Source: Marinospirillum sp.
GTDB taxonomy: Bacteria; Pseudomonadota; Gammaproteobacteria; Pseudomonadales; Halomonadaceae
DNA length: 20,739 nucleotides
NCBI GenBank assembly: GCA_007116195.1
Contig: SKIX01000253.1
Coordinates: forward strand, 1 to 20,739
Reading direction: 5' to 3'
Position 1 is the stretch's first letter, and every line of letters begins with the position of its first letter. The notes beneath the pieces were generated by a model. It saw only the letters and a list, made by a program, of their open reading frames with translations. It was not told the origin of the DNA and searched no databases. A program made the position numbers and the translations under genes. Positions 1-6,255 of the stretch are shown piece by piece.

Positions 1-363
1 CGGCATTTTGCCGCAGGGGAGTGGATTCTTGAGCAGGGCAGCCAAGAAACAACCCTCTATTTAATTTGTAGCGGGCAGGTTGAAGTTCTATTACCAAGAG
101 GCGAGCTTCCGGCCTTGCGGTTGAAAAAAATGCAGCCAGGTAATTTGCTTGGAGAGATGGGGCTCTATACTGGAAAACCACGTACGGCTTCTGCTAGAGC
201 AGTTGGCCCAGTGCACTTGCTTGCGATGAGTGCAGAGCAGTTTCAGCAAATGGAAGCAGAAGACCCGCAAATGGCGCTGCACTTTCATCGCTTTGTTGTG
301 GTATTGCAGTCGGAACGTTTGCACGAGAGCAATTTCCGTTTGAACAATATAATGAAAAACTAA
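1..363 (+). CDS. Cyclic-nucleotide-binding domain protein, C-terminal fragment (probable SulP-type transporter tail)
   Basis: The open frame enters from the left edge and ends at TAA 361-363, giving the last 120 residues of a longer protein. It reads as a cyclic-nucleotide-binding (CAP/cNMP) beta-roll: a glycine-rich strand pair (ILEQGSQETTLYLICSGQVEVL) followed by the phosphate-binding-cassette-like stretch GEMGLYTGKPRTASARA. The C-terminal helix contains LQSERLHESN. From memory, that helix and the whole arrangement resemble the cNMP domain appended to some bacterial SulP/STAS anion transporters, which would make this a cytoplasmic regulatory tail. The transporter part is outside the window, so the parent family is an inference. 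A stand-alone cNMP regulator is the alternative. It is on the same strand as the T6SS genes but separated by about 200 bp, and probably marks the left border of the cluster. Confidence 0.72.
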   Translation, partial: RHFAAGEWILEQGSQETTLYLICSGQVEVLLPRGELPALRLKKMQPGNLLGEMGLYTGKPRTASARAVGPVHLLAMSAEQFQQMEAEDPQMALHFHRFVVVLQSERLHESNFRLNNIMKN

Positions 364-421
364 TAAAGAAGGCACCAACCATAAAGTTAATATATTTGAC
401 TAATTCATTTCATAATCCAGG

Positions 422-465
422 CTTTGCTAAAAAAAATAAATGACACCTTAAAAACACTTTGCTAA
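422..465. repeat. 9-bp direct repeat CTTTGCTAA, two copies 35 bp apart
   Basis: CTTTGCTAA occurs at 422-430 and again at 457-465, both in the A+T-rich leader ahead of tssB. The starts are 35 bp apart, a little over three helical turns. This could be a paired protein-binding site for a regulator of the T6SS operon, but two short matches in A+T-rich DNA can also arise by chance. No regulator is identified. Confidence 0.4.
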
Positions 466-481
466 CTTAGAAAGACGATAA

Positions 482-530
482 AAATTTCGGGTTGGGTGCA
501 GGCCAGCTGTCCTGTTTCTGTTCGAAATTT
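482..530. repeat. 8-bp perfect inverted repeat in the tssB leader
   Basis: AAATTTCG at 482-489 is the exact reverse complement of CGAAATTT at 523-530. The flanking bases inside could add two G-U pairs in RNA (490-491 with 521-522). Within the 33-nt loop, CAGG (499-502) can pair with CCTG (511-514), giving a nested hairpin around CAGCTG. It ends 20 nt before the tssB ribosome-binding site. It could be an operator or a structured 5' leader. It lacks a T-run, so a terminator is unlikely. Confidence 0.4.
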
Positions 531-562
531 GGTGTGCCCTTAATCTTCTGGAGAAGCAAGGT

Positions 563-1096
563 ATGGCGAGCAAAGCACAAGGCACTTCCGTAGCGCCTAA
601 AGAACGCATTAATATTTCCTATCGTCCAGCAACAGGTGATGCTAAGACCCAGGTAGAGCTACCTTTTAAAGTGCTGATACTGGGAGAGTTCCGCACAGGG
701 GCAGACCCCCAGCCCATACAAGATCGGCAAACTCAGAATATTAATCGTCAGAATTTTGATGAAGTGATGGCTAGTCAAAACCTGAGTCTCAGCTTTACTC
801 TTCCCAACCAGCTTACTGACACAGATGAAGAGCTCAATATTGAGCTAACACCTCGGTCACTCAAAGATTTAGAGCCGGATCAATTAGCTGCCAGCATTCC
901 TGAGTTAAAAAAGACTCTAGAGTTGCGCGAGGCTCTGAAAGCCCTTAAAGGCCCGCTAGGCAACACACCAAAAATGCGTAAAACCATTCAGCTGATGCTG
1001 GAAGACAGTGGTCAGCGCCAACAGCTGATCAAAGAGCTAGGGCTAGAAGTTTCGAGCAATAACAAAACCGATTCGGCATCTAAAGAACAGGAATAA
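563..1096 (+). CDS. tssB: T6SS sheath small subunit TssB (VipA/ImpB)
   Basis: This 177-aa protein matches the TssB family in length and pattern. It has a basic N-terminus (KERINISYRP), the strand PFKVLILGEF at about residues 32-41, the ELNIELTPRSLKDLEPDQL segment, and a C-terminal helical part (LKALKGPLGNTPKMRKTIQ) that carries the usual LxGPLGN..-type motif. TssB pairs with TssC to form the cytoplasmic contractile sheath that drives the Hcp/VgrG needle outwards. The ATG at 563 has GGAG (550-553) at a proper distance. It is the first gene of the cluster, and tssC begins 11 bp after its stop. A TssB-like segment is also found fused to a TssC-like protein at 11810-13402. Confidence 0.95.
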   Translation: MASKAQGTSVAPKERINISYRPATGDAKTQVELPFKVLILGEFRTGADPQPIQDRQTQNINRQNFDEVMASQNLSLSFTLPNQLTDTDEELNIELTPRSLKDLEPDQLAASIPELKKTLELREALKALKGPLGNTPKMRKTIQLMLEDSGQRQQLIKELGLEVSSNNKTDSASKEQE

Positions 1097-1107
1097 GAGG
1101 GCGCACC

Positions 1108-2565
1108 ATGAGCGAGAAGGTTAAGCAGCAAACCAGCCAGCAACCCTTGGTAGGTGAAATCCTTGAGTTTACTCGGCTAGAACAAGAAGATCCGGGGTAC
1201 CAACTTGCCCATCAAGGAGTTGAGTTATTGCTTGGCGAGCTATTAAGTCGAGAAGAGCCTGTAGCTCGGATTGATAAATCGTTGGTTGAGCAAATGATTG
1301 ATGAGCTAGATCGACGTTTGGGACAACAGATGGATGCCTTGCTTCATGCCCCTCAGCTGCAAAAGCTAGAAAGCACTTGGCGTGGCTTAGATTTTCTAAT
1401 TCAACGCACAGATTTCAACGAAAACATCAAGGTTGAAATCTTTAATGTAAGTCAGGGTGAGCTGCTCGAAGACTTTGAAGATTCACCCGAAATTCACCAA
1501 TCTGCTCTGTTCAAAACCATTTACACCAAAGAGTACGGTCAGTTTGGTGGTGAGCCCTATGGAGTGGTGATTGGTGATTACCAGTTTTCACCTTCCACAC
1601 CCGATATTCAGTTACTGGAAAACATGGCTGCTCTCTCATCCATGACTCACGCACCTTTTATTGCTGGAACTGCTCCGGCTTTTTTTGGCCTTGAAGATTG
1701 GGCTGGCCTGCCTGAGATTAAGGAAGTGGAGTCCATGTTTGAAGGGCCGCAATACATTAAGTGGCGCGCCCTGCGTGAAAAAGATGATGCACGCAACCTG
1801 GGTTTAACCTTGCCTCGTTTGATGGGCCGCCCCTTGTTTGGTGAAGACAAACCGGTGCGTAGTTTTGTTTACCAAGAAAGCATTAATGAAGATAAAGATT
1901 ATCTCTGGATCAATGCGACCTATGCTTATGCAACCCGTTTAATGGAAAGCTTTGCACGCTATCGCTGGTGTCCTAATATTATTGGCCCTCAGTCTGGTGG
2001 TGCCGTGCTTAACTTGCCGATTCACCTCACTGAAATAGAAGGTACACCGGTCACCCAAGGCCCTGTGGAAGTTACCATTTCTGACCGCAAGGAATATGAG
2101 CTTTCAGAGTTAGGCTTTATTCCCTTCACTCAGCGTAAAAATGCGGATAACGCAACCTTCTTCTCGTCCAACTCCATTCAAAAACCCAAATACTTCGGTT
2201 CCGATCCTGAAGCCAAGTCTGCCGAGCTGAATTATCGCTTGGGCACTCAGCTACCCTACTTGTTTATCATTAACCGCTTGGCACACTACATTAAAGTGCT
2301 GCAAAGGGAGAACCTAGGAAGCTGGAAAAGCCGTGCCGACCTTGAAAGCGAGCTGAACCGCTGGATTCGCCAGTATGTTGCCGACCAGGAAAACCCTTCT
2401 CCGGCAACGCGAAGCCAACGCCCGCTGCGTAAAGCAGAAATTAGTGTAGTGGAAGTGGATGGCGAAGCAGGCTGGTACCAGGTAGGGCTTGAAGTGACGC
2501 CTCACTTCAAATTCATGGGTGCCAACTTTACCTTGTCATTGACTGGGCTTTTGGACAGAGCCTGA
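1108..2565 (+). CDS. tssC: T6SS sheath large subunit TssC (VipB/ImpC)
   Basis: At 485 aa this is the normal length for TssC. It has an N-terminal helical region (about residues 15-80), then the family signature LESTWRGLDFL (87-97), EYGQFGGEPYGVVIGDY (about 142-158), FAAL-type strands, and the conserved C-terminal block LNRWIRQYV...RPLRKAEISVVEV...GLEVTPHFKFMGANFTLSL. TssC interlocks with TssB in the contractile sheath. In VipB of Vibrio cholerae the N-terminal helix is known to be recognised by the ClpV unfoldase for sheath recycling, and the N-terminal region is present here. It follows tssB by 11 bp and precedes hcp by 69 bp. The start at 1108 is the first ATG after the tssB stop and agrees with the family. 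Confidence 0.96.
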   Translation: MSEKVKQQTSQQPLVGEILEFTRLEQEDPGYQLAHQGVELLLGELLSREEPVARIDKSLVEQMIDELDRRLGQQMDALLHAPQLQKLESTWRGLDFLIQRTDFNENIKVEIFNVSQGELLEDFEDSPEIHQSALFKTIYTKEYGQFGGEPYGVVIGDYQFSPSTPDIQLLENMAALSSMTHAPFIAGTAPAFFGLEDWAGLPEIKEVESMFEGPQYIKWRALREKDDARNLGLTLPRLMGRPLFGEDKPVRSFVYQESINEDKDYLWINATYAYATRLMESFARYRWCPNIIGPQSGGAVLNLPIHLTEIEGTPVTQGPVEVTISDRKEYELSELGFIPFTQRKNADNATFFSSNSIQKPKYFGSDPEAKSAELNYRLGTQLPYLFIINRLAHYIKVLQRENLGSWKSRADLESELNRWIRQYVADQENPSPATRSQRPLRKAEISVVEVDGEAGWYQVGLEVTPHFKFMGANFTLSLTGLLDRA

Positions 2566-2634
2566 GTTAACTTTGTTGCTTAGTTCTTTTTGTTGTAATT
2601 CAGTGGCACTTGTTCAACCAAAGAGGAAATCGCT

Positions 2635-3150
2635 ATGCCTAACGTCATTTATATGACCATTGATACTGCCGATGGAGATACTCTGAGCGAAGGTGCATCC
2701 AGTGAAGAAAGCATTGGTGCTTTTTTTAAGTCTGGCCATGAAGATGAGATTTTTGTTACTGGCTTTGATCACAAGGTCAGCATTCCTACAGATCGCCTGA
2801 CGGGTCAAGTGATCGGGAATCGCAAGCATGAATATCTTAAAATTCGCAAGCTGATTGATAAGAGCTCTCCGCTATTATTCCAATGCCTGGCAGAACCCAA
2901 GCACCTTACTTGCGTGCTGAACTTTTATCGCAGTGCCGATACGGGTAGTGATGGCCAGCCGGTACACTATTACACCATTGAGCTGGAAGGGGCCAAGGTG
3001 GTCGATATTCGTACCATCTCGCCTGATTTTCTAGATCCAGCCAATGATGATAAAAATGCTTACGAGGAGGTTTGCTTTACCTACAGTAGTATTACTTGGA
3101 ATCATGAGGTTGCTTCTAGCACCGCCATTGATAACTGGGCAGGGGAATAA
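2635..3150 (+). CDS. hcp: T6SS tube protein Hcp (TssD)
   Basis: This 171-aa protein has the Hcp architecture. The N-terminal strand is MPNVIYMTID, the central strand-helix is EYLKIRKLIDKSSPLLFQCL (about 66-85), followed by LTCVLNFYR, YYTIELEGAKVVDIRT (112-127), and the C-terminal YEEVCFTYSSITW strand. Hcp hexamers stack into the inner tube and are released outside the cell. The ribosome-binding site AGAGGAAA at about 2621-2628 precedes the ATG. The 69-bp gap after tssC is one of the largest inside the cluster, but I see no promoter or terminator in it. The segment 66-155 aligns well with the second Hcp-like protein at 13395-13886, which shows that the locus carries two Hcp paralogs. Confidence 0.93.
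   Translation: MPNVIYMTIDTADGDTLSEGASSEESIGAFFKSGHEDEIFVTGFDHKVSIPTDRLTGQVIGNRKHEYLKIRKLIDKSSPLLFQCLAEPKHLTCVLNFYRSADTGSDGQPVHYYTIELEGAKVVDIRTISPDFLDPANDDKNAYEEVCFTYSSITWNHEVASSTAIDNWAGE
3142..3146 (+). promoter_or_regulatory. Ribosome-binding site fixing the start of the barrel gene
   Basis: GGGGA at 3142-3146, inside the last codons of hcp, lies 8 nt before ATG 3155. The same frame is open back to an ATG at 3044 inside hcp. Only the 3155 start has this site, and only that start places the signal peptide at the N-terminus. Confidence 0.6.
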
Positions 3151-3154
3151 AAGG

Positions 3155-3877
3155 ATGCAGTTAGCAGGCAGACTGACTCCGCTGCAAGCTTTAGCAAGCT
3201 TTTGGTTTCTAGTCGTCTGGCTGCTAGCAGCCTGGCTGCTTTTATTCACGGCTTCCCCCGCTTGGGCAGAGGAAGCTTCTTCAGATGAGGCGGCGCACAA
3301 GGAGCAGGAGACCTCTCTTTTAGCCCTGCATTCAGCTAATTCGCCTGTTTACCACAATTATTTAGCCTTTAGCTGGATACACTTGGAACAGAAGCCTGGG
3401 CGCGCTTTAGCAAGCCCTTTATGGGGAGCTACAGCAGCGGGCTTTAACCAAGGGGAGTCTTTTTCCACTCAGGATTTATGGCTGCGTCTTGGAGGGCGTA
3501 TTTCCGATCACTTCGCCACGGAGTTGCGTTGGGGTAAGACCTTCAACCGTAAAACGAGCAGAGAGCCAGGGTCTAAGGGGCGCTATAAAAACAACCATCA
3601 TTATGGCGGCTACCTGCTGGCAGGCTATCCAATTCATCAGTTTCAACCTTATGTGGTTGTTGGACATACCTGGGGCAAGCGCAGCCTGACATTTTCTTCT
3701 ACCGCAGCAGGAGACACCAGGAAGGGCTCTCAACGGCTCAGTAGTTTTTCATACGGCCTGGGGTTGAACTGGGCATTGAGTCCTCGCTGGGTCGTTAATG
3801 CTGAGTACCTTTACCTTTACCCCAATGAAGATGTAAAGGCCGTTGCCAGCCAGCTAGGTCTGGCGTTCAGGTTTTAA
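3155..3877 (+). CDS. T6SS-linked outer-membrane beta-barrel protein (OmpA/OmpW-type barrel, unknown role)
   Basis: This 240-aa protein begins 4 nt after the hcp stop. It has a basic N-terminus, a long hydrophobic stretch (about residues 10-33), and a signal-peptidase I site at SPAWA/EE (residue 38). The mature part, about 200 aa, alternates hydrophobic and polar residues and has many aromatics: YHNYLAFSWIHLEQ, LWLRLGGRISDHFATELRWG, YGGYLLAGYPIHQFQPYVVVGHTWG, FSYGLGLNWALSPRWVVNAEYLYLY. It ends QLGLAFRF with a C-terminal Phe, the usual signal for BAM-dependent assembly. A small single-domain barrel in the outer membrane is therefore likely. There is no peptidoglycan-binding OmpA C-domain. It is not a canonical Tss component, but its position between hcp and the TssJ-domain gene suggests a role in the envelope part of this T6SS. 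The specific family is not recognised. Confidence 0.78.
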   Translation: MQLAGRLTPLQALASFWFLVVWLLAAWLLLFTASPAWAEEASSDEAAHKEQETSLLALHSANSPVYHNYLAFSWIHLEQKPGRALASPLWGATAAGFNQGESFSTQDLWLRLGGRISDHFATELRWGKTFNRKTSREPGSKGRYKNNHHYGGYLLAGYPIHQFQPYVVVGHTWGKRSLTFSSTAAGDTRKGSQRLSSFSYGLGLNWALSPRWVVNAEYLYLYPNEDVKAVASQLGLAFRF

Positions 3878-3899
3878 ACCCAATGATTGGAAGCGGGCA

Positions 3900-5213
3900 A
3901 TGAAGTGGGCAAAAATAAAAATGGCAAGCTGGAAGGGGTTGTTCCTGCTCACCCTGGGGCTCAGCCTTTCAGGGTGCCTGCCGGATACAGATGACACCCT
4001 CACCAACCCTGATGGGCAGCCGAGCAATCATGAGCTCAAGCTTTTTTGGTTGGATTCAGAAACGGATCAGCAACAAGCCGCCAACAGTCTGTCTTTTTCA
4101 ACTCAGAAGAGCTCTGAAGCCTTGCCTTGGACTGTCAAGCAAACGGGTTTTTTAAGCCTGCAATTAGGGCGCTATGAGCACCGGCTCGGGCAGTGGCTGC
4201 CTTACCCAGATACTTTAGATATAGAAACCACTTCTCGGTGCATTGAACAAGAAAAGGCGGAGTTGGTTTTTCAGAATCAGCGTTTAATTTTGGGGCGTGT
4301 AGAAATAGGCTACCGCCCTGGCCCCGAGTGCATAAAAGATGAATTACAGGTTAGAGCTAAAAAGCAGGGACGACTGGTGGCTGCAAGCCCCCCGTTAGTC
4401 GTTGATATCCAACCGGAGCTGCCAGCTGCAGCCTATGCCATCAGCTTTCAAGGTTTTTACCAAGCCGTTGCAGGCCAGCCCTATGAGCTGCCTGAAGAAG
4501 CTAGCCAAGTAGAACTTCGCCCTTCCGGCTCTAGTTCTGCTATCAATTTACCAGAAGAGATCAGCCTTCGTTTTCAGGTGGTTGATGCAGCTGGGCAACC
4601 CGTTGTTGCTAAAATACCCGTTGACTGGCACTTTCAGCTGATCGGCCCAGCTACTTCTGGTTTGAATGCTAGCCAACGCCCCCGCTTTATGCCTGCGGAT
4701 CAAACACTAACGAACAGTCAGGGTGAAGCTTGGGTGCGCGTGCAGGCGGGTAGCTTTCCTCTGCGTTTTAATGTGCTTGCCAGCCTAGCGGATACCGAAA
4801 GCCAAGCTGCTTCACCACAGCTGGCTGTCAGCTCTGGTTTTGCTGATCTCTCCGCCATGCAGCTGATGGCCGTCGAAATGGATCTAGAAGCCAGCGATTA
4901 TATCTACCAACTGGTTTTTGCTTTGCCGGATGTTTTGGGTAACCCACTGCAAGCTACTACCAGTGTGTCTTTCCGTATTGATCCGCAGATGGGTTTTGCT
5001 GCGGCTCAGTGTGAAGCAGGCAAACCTGCTGCAGGGCTGTGTACGCTGGAAGCCTATTTAGGGTCTGGTTTGCTCACCAGCAATGAAACAACAGTTTTTG
5101 AATTAAGAGCCGAGGCTTTCAATCAACTGGGCAACCTGCAAGTCCGTACTTTTAAGCTTGAATACCGGCCTGGACAGGGTGTTTTCAGAGCAGCGGACCA
5201 GCAGGCAGAGTAA
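3900..5213 (+). CDS. Large Ig-like outer-membrane lipoprotein of unknown function
   Basis: This is a 437-aa lipoprotein with a lipobox: a hydrophobic stretch followed by LSLSGC, with Cys26 as the lipidated residue and Leu at +2. The lack of Asp at +2 favours the outer membrane. The chain looks all-beta. Residues about 220-312 (LRFQVVDAAGQPVVAKIPV ... LTNSQGEAWVRVQAGSFPLRF) resemble a bacterial Ig-like (Big_1/invasin-type) repeat. Residues about 335-423 (YQLVFALPDVLGNPL ...) look like a second, more divergent copy. Cysteine pairs at 114/144 and 371/381 could form disulfides in the periplasm. It is far larger than TssJ (about 150-180 aa) and does not show the TssJ pattern. GGAAG upstream supports ATG 3900; an in-frame ATG at 3921 is possible. 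It lies 22 bp after the barrel gene and 7 bp before the TssJ-domain gene, so a role at the outer-membrane end of the T6SS is inferred. Confidence 0.72.
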   Translation: MKWAKIKMASWKGLFLLTLGLSLSGCLPDTDDTLTNPDGQPSNHELKLFWLDSETDQQQAANSLSFSTQKSSEALPWTVKQTGFLSLQLGRYEHRLGQWLPYPDTLDIETTSRCIEQEKAELVFQNQRLILGRVEIGYRPGPECIKDELQVRAKKQGRLVAASPPLVVDIQPELPAAAYAISFQGFYQAVAGQPYELPEEASQVELRPSGSSSAINLPEEISLRFQVVDAAGQPVVAKIPVDWHFQLIGPATSGLNASQRPRFMPADQTLTNSQGEAWVRVQAGSFPLRFNVLASLADTESQAASPQLAVSSGFADLSAMQLMAVEMDLEASDYIYQLVFALPDVLGNPLQATTSVSFRIDPQMGFAAAQCEAGKPAAGLCTLEAYLGSGLLTSNETTVFELRAEAFNQLGNLQVRTFKLEYRPGQGVFRAADQQAE

Positions 5214-5220
5214 CCGAGAT

Positions 5221-6228
5221 ATGAAACCGAATTTAAGACATATAAGACATAAAAGCTTTATTGGTCTGTGCCTTAGCGTGGTGTTTCTGCTCGGCCTGGG
5301 CGCACCAGCGGCAGCAGTGGAGTGTGAGCCGGAAGCAACAGAAGAGGGCGAATCGGGCTTGGCCGTTATTGGCGATCTTTTGCTTGTTCGACCGCTTCTT
5401 TTTGGAGCCACCGTCGCAGGCGGAGGCTTATTTACCCTAGCACTTCCTTTTACTGCGGTGAGTGATAATACTTCGGTAACGGCAGATCACCTGGTGAAAC
5501 GCCCTGGTCGAGCGACTTTTCAGCGCTGCCTCGGCTGCTTTGAAACGGGCTGGTATACCGGCCAGCAGCCTTCGCTGGCCTGCCCCTCACCCCAGCTATC
5601 AGGCTGGGACTTACAAATGACAGCCGAGCAGCCGGAAGAAAGCTTGGATCAAGCTTGGGAGTGGCGTGGGGGCCAGTGGCACTATCAGTTGGAAGGCAGA
5701 GCACCTACTGAAGCTGCAAGCTATGCCTACGAAGAAGCTGCTTTGAAAGTTCATTTCTCTGCAGACCCATCTTTAAACCTCTTTCATGGCCGCCCTCATG
5801 CACTCAGCATTAAATTACTTCAGTTAAGTGACCCAGGTGTGCTTAATCATTACCGAGGCTCTTCTTTCCGTTTGGCTGATTTGTTGGCACTCGATGCTAC
5901 AGAACGACATGAAGAAGTGGTTTCTGAAACTCGCTTGGTGCTTCTACCCGGCGAACAACGAACCCTGACCTTGAATCGTGTCAAGGATGCCAGACATCTG
6001 GTGCTTCTAACTGGCTATTACGGCATTCAGGATGCAACCAGTTTGCGTCGATTAGAAATCCCTGCGGTCAATGAGAGAAACCCGCCACCCCTTGAAGACA
6101 AGAGCCGTTGGTGGTGGCCCTTTGGCTCGCAACAACCGCCAGCGCCTGATCAAGAAGTGGCGCGGCTGAAAATCTGGATTGAATTGGGTGAAGACCGTAT
6201 TGAGCGACTGCGTGCTCTGGGCTTCTGA
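5221..6228 (+). CDS. tssJ: TssJ-domain protein fused to an N-terminal membrane/cysteine domain
   Basis: From ATG 5221 this is 335 aa, about twice the length of TssJ. Residues 13-32 form a signal peptide or membrane segment ending APAAA. Residues about 46-106 form an extra domain with a hydrophobic run (LLLVRPLLFGATVAGGGLF) and a Cys-rich end (FQRCLGC). The region from about 172 to the end matches TssJ/VasD: VHFSADPSLNLFHGRPHALSIKLLQL, FRLADLLALDA, VVSETRLVLLPGEQRTL, then ARHLVLLTGYYG. TssJ normally is a small outer-membrane lipoprotein that holds TssM. Here Cys35 sits in AVEC, a poor lipobox because Glu is at -1, so anchoring may come from the hydrophobic domain instead. The frame is open back to an ATG at 5158 inside the upstream gene, but 5221 is preferred because it puts the signal peptide first. 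The gene is 27 bp ahead of tssK, the usual J-K order. Confidence 0.8.
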   Translation: MKPNLRHIRHKSFIGLCLSVVFLLGLGAPAAAVECEPEATEEGESGLAVIGDLLLVRPLLFGATVAGGGLFTLALPFTAVSDNTSVTADHLVKRPGRATFQRCLGCFETGWYTGQQPSLACPSPQLSGWDLQMTAEQPEESLDQAWEWRGGQWHYQLEGRAPTEAASYAYEEAALKVHFSADPSLNLFHGRPHALSIKLLQLSDPGVLNHYRGSSFRLADLLALDATERHEEVVSETRLVLLPGEQRTLTLNRVKDARHLVLLTGYYGIQDATSLRRLEIPAVNERNPPPLEDKSRWWWPFGSQQPPAPDQEVARLKIWIELGEDRIERLRALGF

Positions 6229-6243
6229 AGTTCTCTGGACTAA

Positions 6244-6247
6244 AGGA
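6244..6247 (+). promoter_or_regulatory. Ribosome-binding site for the TTG start of tssK
   Basis: AGGA at 6244-6247 is 8 nt ahead of TTG 6256. No ATG exists nearby in this frame before the conserved TssK N-terminus (KPIYWHQGLF), so the rare TTG start is supported. Confidence 0.6.
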
Positions 6248-6255
6248 AACTAAAC

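Larger units (their letters stand above)
364..562 (+). promoter_or_regulatory. A+T-rich leader upstream of the T6SS operon
   Basis: This 199-bp non-coding stretch is the only sizeable gap before the long run of T6SS genes, so the operon promoter is expected here. It is A+T-rich at 380-485 and contains a 9-bp direct repeat and an 8-bp inverted repeat (listed separately). I could not fix a convincing -35/-10 pair: TTGACT at 396-401 lacks a well-spaced -10, and TTTGCT (458-463) with TAAAAA (479-484) has only a 15-bp spacer. A good ribosome-binding site, GGAG at 550-553, precedes the tssB ATG at 563. No rho-independent terminator for the upstream gene is apparent. Confidence 0.45.

Noticed and set aside
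364..562. CRISPR, tRNA or mobile-element traces
   Set aside because: No repeat-spacer array, tRNA-like fold, transposase or terminal inverted repeats were seen here or elsewhere in the window.
1647..1850. Open frames on the minus strand within tssC and the other T6SS genes
   Set aside because: They lie wholly inside strongly supported + strand genes, lack ribosome-binding sites or recognisable domains, and read as shadow frames.
2604..2618. TGGCAC upstream of hcp as a sigma-54 promoter
   Set aside because: The -24-like TGGCAC is present, but the bases at the required -12 position do not read TTGC, so the element is incomplete.
3044..3154. Upstream ATG at 3044 as the start of the barrel protein
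   Set aside because: It lies deep inside hcp and would bury the signal peptide; ATG 3155 has a ribosome-binding site and places the signal peptide at the N-terminus.
5158..5220. Upstream ATG at 5158 as the start of the TssJ-domain protein
   Set aside because: It would overlap the lipoprotein gene by 56 nt and add a charged segment before the signal peptide; ATG 5221 fits better.
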